Positions 59,358 to 64,000 of a stretch of DNA of 64,000 bases are shown here, in pieces. Position 1 is the stretch's first letter. The number at the start of each line of letters is the position of its first letter. The notes under the pieces were generated by a model that saw only the letters and a list, made by a program, of their open reading frames with translations, was not told where the DNA came from and ran no database searches. The stretch comes from Anthoceros angustus (taxonomy: Eukaryota; Streptophyta; Anthocerotopsida; Anthocerotales; Anthocerotaceae). The stretch covers positions 62,001 to 126,000 of the forward strand of contig MU008154.1 in the NCBI GenBank assembly GCA_010909165.1, given 5' to 3'. The position numbers and the translations under genes are program-made.

Positions 59358-62300
59358 GATCAAGGCAGCGTCGGCGGGGTCAACATTGGCTGGGCTCATA
59401 AAACGTCTTGTCACATCATGCGGCCGAGCGTGAGTACGTTATACAGTGCTCAATGACTCCGGACACCGAGCGCGATCCAGAGCACCGTGCCGACACACTG
59501 CTAGCGATTTGGACAATGTCGGGGCGCTGTCCGGCAAAGGGGCACAAGTGAGACATCGCGCAGTAATGGACCCCCACCGGTTTCGCCATGCATTGGCCCG
59601 ACAATGAAGTGGGCGGGGTCGGTCGTGATCAGCGGGCGAGTCCTACACCACTACGGGCGGTGTCGTGTCCCGATGGTGGAAGTAGCCACACCACAAGCTA
59701 GTTGCCACTATCGAGGCGATGAAACAAATGTGCCGGAGGGAGGCTCTTGATAGTAGGCATGATGTGATGGTGTGGTTTAGGAGGTTTGGCTGCATGGATT
59801 GCGTATATTTGAATTTGTATACGCACGAGGTGATGCCGATCATAAGGTGTCCACGTTGCGACCACCTTGGGCCGACGGTCCCATGGTCCCCCAAGGACCC
59901 TTAGACTGTGTAAATCCCATATTGTTGCTCGTCGCATCAAGCTTGAAGTCCATGGACCTTGAGCGCAATGAATTATCCGTAACTAGCCAGTGGTTTTGGA
60001 ATCCGTCAAGGCGCATGTCGGGGTGGGGCGGGGCGTTTTTTATCGCCCAAAGCAGTAGCGATCTTGTTGCATGCCATGTAAATAGCGATTTAATGAGTGG
60101 TCATCCATATCTTACTGCGGCACCACAGCGTATGCACCTTGCGATGGCCGGCCCTTGCTCTCCGGGGGTGGCATGGGAGATGGGGGATAGCGAACTGTTG
60201 GCGGCGTTTGCTCTAAGCATAGCGGACCCGTGCCCAAGCGTTCGCTGAGCTTCCGACTCCAACGAGGCGGAGGGCGAGCATGGGTTTGAAGAAGGATTGA
60301 GCCTACTGGCGGAGGCGGGACGGGGAGGCGGCGGTGAGGCGTCGCTTCATTGTCGCAGGCGGACTCTACATCCATTACGTCGTGGGCATGACACCTTCCG
60401 CGGGGTGGTGGCGTCAGCAGTACCCGCTCTGCACTGCGGATTAGGGCAGTACAACCAGCTGGGGAGAGGGAAGCTACACATCGGTGGGGAAGACAGCCCC
60501 GGTGGTTTGGAGCCCATACAGGAGGGTTCGAATCGGGCTGCCACCGGACCGGTTTCAGGACTGGGAAAGGATGAGGTGTGCATGCTGGACCGGGAATCCC
60601 AACCTGACGTCATGTCCACATGGCTGCCCAATGACACCACCGATTGCCCCGGCTCGGGCGCGGGCAAAGATGTTGGAGCACCAATCGTCACGCCGCCGCG
60701 GTCAAGTGTGGTGGTGGAATTGGGTTCGGGAAGTCATGCCGCAACTGAACCATGCCATGGTCGGCCCGGGTACTCTGGCGGTGGAAGTACTGCCCGCCGA
60801 TCCTGTAGGCGGAAACAGGTAGGGTGGTTTGAAAAGGTTGATGGCGGGTGTGCATGCTCTTGTGGAATAGTGCTATTGTTGCAATTCCTCCCCAATCGCA
60901 TTCATTTGTGTTGGGTTGTTGTCGCAGGCAAATCCACATCACATCCCTGGCGAGATTAGGGCCAAGCGGCCCCACTTGGGTCACCCGGCCGTTCGATAAG
61001 CCGGTACGTGGCTGGATACCCGCGATGGATTGGCGGTGGGCGGAGGGCGGGGTCGATGATGACGTGGCGGGCGATGGCGGTATGGCCGATATGATGGAGG
61101 AGGAGGACACGGACACAAAATCGTGCCCCAAATCCGAGCCAAGCCACACTCAGCGGAGAAATGGAGCGGCAGCGCCACAAAAGTGTCGGTTTGCCGAGTT
61201 GATCGAGCCACGGGCACTAGGGAGTTGTTGGCGAACTCATCGGGCATGGACACTCCAAGGTAATGGCCAGGCATCGAGGCTATGTGCGGATGTTGCGAGG
61301 CGGGCGTGCCCTGGCGGAGGTCCTTTAGGAAGGGACAAATTGTCACGGAGAAGCGGATCTGAGGAGTTGGTGGCTCTGGCGGTGTTTGAAGTGCTGGACA
61401 AAGCACCCTCCCGAGTTCTGTTGCGGCTCATAGACACGGTTGCTTTGAGAGTACCCTTCCGTGAAGGCAGGAGGTCATCGGGACCAAGTTCTCCAAGCGC
61501 ACGAGCACGATGTTACAATCACCTTAACCGAGTGAAGAAAGGGCAAGAATTACTGCTGCACGGGAAAGAGGCGGTCGGAAATTGAGGCGGAGTCCATTAC
61601 ACGACATCCGGTGGGCTGTCGAGTGGGGAGTGGGCGATAGCGTGGAAATGGAGCATGGCCGTTGCCCTCGGATGGCGCGGGCAAGGATGGAAAAACCACG
61701 CTGCCGCTGGCCATTTGGACCTTGTGTGGGCGTTTCTTGATTCGAGGGATGTATGGAGAACCACCAAGTGTGGCGAGAAATGATATGGGGAGCAAAGCAT
61801 GGGGTTGAAAAGATGGAGGTTTCTTTGGTAACTTGGTGGTGACGAGGTTTGCACTCCATAATACACTGCATGTCTGCCAGCGAGATTGAGCGCGTTTTCA
61901 CAGTATCACGGTATGGCTAACTTGCGACCTTGTGGGTTCGTGCTTAGGCGGTGGAGGAGCTCCGAGGGAGCGTGCAAGAGAGGGTGGTTTGGTCCGTAAG
62001 TGTGGGTCGAACATGGGTAGGGTACATATTTGAGACATGTCGTGCGCTCCTTGCACCTTCACGTCTGAAACTACATCCCAGGCATGCGAGCCTTGGTGAA
62101 GGAGAAGCGGTGCACTGTTCTTCTCGGGCGGTGGGGTTAAGCGGCATGGATGTATCTGCAAGAACAGTTTTTGTGGCAACACACCGCCAAGTGTCCGTTA
62201 TGGGCAGTCGCATTTTTGGAATCCACTTGATGTGCATCTTGTATTGAATATCTGGTTTTCTTATTGCGCTGGGACTATTGTGTAGGAGGAAGGAGCCGAC

Positions 62301-64000
62301 TACATGCGGAGATGCCTGCGAGGCGGATGGCGGCCAAGATCCGCCCATCCATGTCGATTATGCGCATCGGGATCTCGAGCTTGAGTGCGGTAGTAATCTC
62401 GAACACTTGCGTCACTGGCAATGGACTAGACAAATTAACTTTTCGTCACATTGAATGGTCATGTTGGTGATCTGAGGCCAAGCGGTGGTGGCGGCAGCAA
62501 TGGTCTCGATGGGCACGAGGTACCACCAAGCGGGATGTCGCAGGAGGTTTGTAGGGAAGAAGATGCAGACTTAACTCTCGTGGACAGTGTGCGAACACAC
62601 ACCACCGTTAGACACCCCAACTTGGGAGGCTTGGGAGGCTGCGGGAGGGTGAGGAGAGGAATGCGATGGCGGGTGGGGCGAGCCCGAGCTTGGGGCGCGG
62701 ATCTTGGGCGCACCACGGAAGAAAGGAAAGATGGAGGAGTCAGGGTGTGGCCGAGGTTGAAAAGGAGCAAAGCCAAGACCGGAGGGAGGCGGTGATTGAG
62801 GCGGATGGCAGTACGCCATGGTCCATGCATGTGTGTGTGAAGTGTTCCACTATCGCGGTGTGCTCACTATCGGTGTGCCACTTGGTCCATTGGGCAAGTG
62901 GTGGCAATGTCGGATGGTGAGGGCAAGTTAGAGTATCTTGTCGGGGAACTCGAATGGTATAGGACCTTCCATGATGAGACTTTCCGGATAATGGACGGTT
63001 AATTGTACAATCCTAACGCACTCTTGCTTTGCATAATCGATCTGTATTGACTGAATATTATATATAAATTTTTGGTCGAAATTTAGGTTTCTGCTGAAGC
63101 AAGCTCAAGAGGGCAAAACCCTTAATTCAAACCCGGACAACTTTATTTTGACAAGATGGAATCGCATGTTGAATCTGAGGAGGCATGCTCCGGTGCATGT
63201 ACTATATAGAGAGGTGGCAACCACTGCGATGCGATGACATTAGGAAAGGGCGCATCATTCCCATCTTTGGATCATCATGTGGCGCTACGGCGGACAATAG
63301 TCCATGCTCCGAGGCCGTTGCCGGGGTCAGGCGTGGGCCTTGGAGTATGCAGGTGTACGAGGCTGCGGATGAGCATACTTGCCGTCAGGTGGGGCGGAAA
63401 AGAAGTGAAGGAAGCGATCCCTGGGATTGGCGAGTCTGAACCGATTCTGAAGGTCCTCACCATCCCAGTTGGAGGGCTGTCATTTACTTTGCGAGCACGG
63501 TTTTAAAATGACTAGGAATAACCTGCGAAATCCAGCAGGCGCAAGTTTGTCATTCATGTAGCAATTTTATGGGTTTTCCTGTTACGAGCGTCATAAACAA
63601 TCGCATTATGTTGTAGTGTGGGGCGCCGGCGGCCCATTGCCCGGTCCCCTCCTTCTTGTTGAAGGTGCCGCGATGGGCACCGCCGGCGGCCAGGCGCCCG
63701 GTCCATCTCCACCAAAGGCGGACAAACCGGTTTGGGTTTGGGTCACCTAGGTCTTCCCCATCCGCCCGAGGCGGGCATCCGTCAAGCACCCCGATTGTCA
63801 TCCGCATCGTTGAGGACGGTGGAAACGACCAGGGAAGCCCCAATGTCTGCAAAGTTGAGAATGTCATTTGCATCCCTATCCTCATCCTGGTTGCCTGACC
63901 CCTCTCCATCTGAATGACCTAGCATGATCGGATCGGTCTATTAGCTGGTCTCTCGCTCTCCTCATGGACAATACGCTGTGTGCCTGTGATCTCAGACACC
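59358..64000. other. GC-rich sequence without a recognisable gene
   Basis: Open frames on both strands up to 245 codons (for example plus 60297-60959 and 60848-61585; minus 60981-61406) are Gly/Arg/Pro-rich and overlap each other. I find no motif, zinc finger or catalytic pattern. 63000-63100 is AT-rich. Decayed transposon interior is likely, given the similar composition of 8.6-12.6 and 40.8-42.3 kb. Confidence 0.4.

Noticed and set aside
54000-59400. Unknown-family protein as part of the Tnp2 CACTA unit
   Set aside because: It is convergent with Tnp2, and its other copy lies inside an IS3EU-like element on the far side of a CACTA end, so membership in the CACTA unit is not supported.
60297-61585. 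Two long plus-strand ORFs as host genes
   Set aside because: Overlapping each other and minus-strand frames, Gly/Arg/Ser-biased, no motif; kept only as an unassigned GC-rich region.

Overview
This window looks like nuclear DNA of a green plant. It carries two intron-containing plant genes on the minus strand, embedded in decayed transposons. The first is a BT1-type mitochondrial-carrier gene (194-2468, 3 exons). The second is an orthologue of Arabidopsis MOS1, MODIFIER OF SNC1 (14351-22931, 9 exons). All introns in both genes are short (88-236 bp) and GT-AG. Plant Ty1/Copia elements with initiator-Met-tRNA primer sites, CACTA (Tnp2) relics and TTTAGGG-type motifs support the assignment. An IS3EU-like integrase transposon, as far as I recall scarce in seed plants, together with the compact introns would fit a bryophyte or other early-diverging streptophyte. 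That narrower placement is a weak inference. I saw no tRNA, rRNA, CRISPR or bacterial-type gene.

Layout. 0.2-2.5 kb: BT1-like gene. 3.58-13.19 kb: a DNA transposon with inverted ends starting TATGGAATA and a 6-bp target duplication (TCCACG). It contains a 1.45-kb internal tandem duplication, a nested CACTA terminus (8.1-8.6 kb), a protein of unknown family (9.9-10.3 kb) and a decayed DDE integrase with a recognisable 80-bp intron (11.3-12.05 kb). 14.35-22.9 kb: MOS1. 24.2-24.9 kb: C-terminal relic of a non-LTR-type retroelement protein. 25.3-32.0 kb: Copia-related gag elements, one with three LTRs because of a tandem duplication. 33-39 kb: a badly decayed minus-strand Tnp2 (CACTA) transposase. 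39.8-40.5 kb: a 42-bp minisatellite. 43.6-50.1 kb: a nearly full-length Copia element with an antisense AT-hook ORF between pol and the 3' LTR. 51.6-54.1 kb: unrecognised minus-strand coding fragments. 54.6-57.4 kb: a better-preserved plus-strand Tnp2/DUF4218 gene. 57.9-59.0 kb: a second, 368-codon member of the unknown family. 59-64 kb: GC-rich sequence with no gene I can name.

Two things stand out. First, four separate tandem duplications (3.6-6.5, 14.6-16.2, 18.8-20.4 and 28.4-32.0 kb) have copies that differ mainly by small indels, and short direct matches can be seen at the junctions of at least three. In MOS1 each copy is broken where its partner is intact. This looks either like false duplication from noisy reads or like recent repeat-mediated duplication, and it must be settled before the gene model is used. 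Second, the IS3EU-like element is supported by three independent signals: inverted ends, target duplication and integrase motifs. A previously unnamed protein family lies inside it and again beside the Tnp2 gene.
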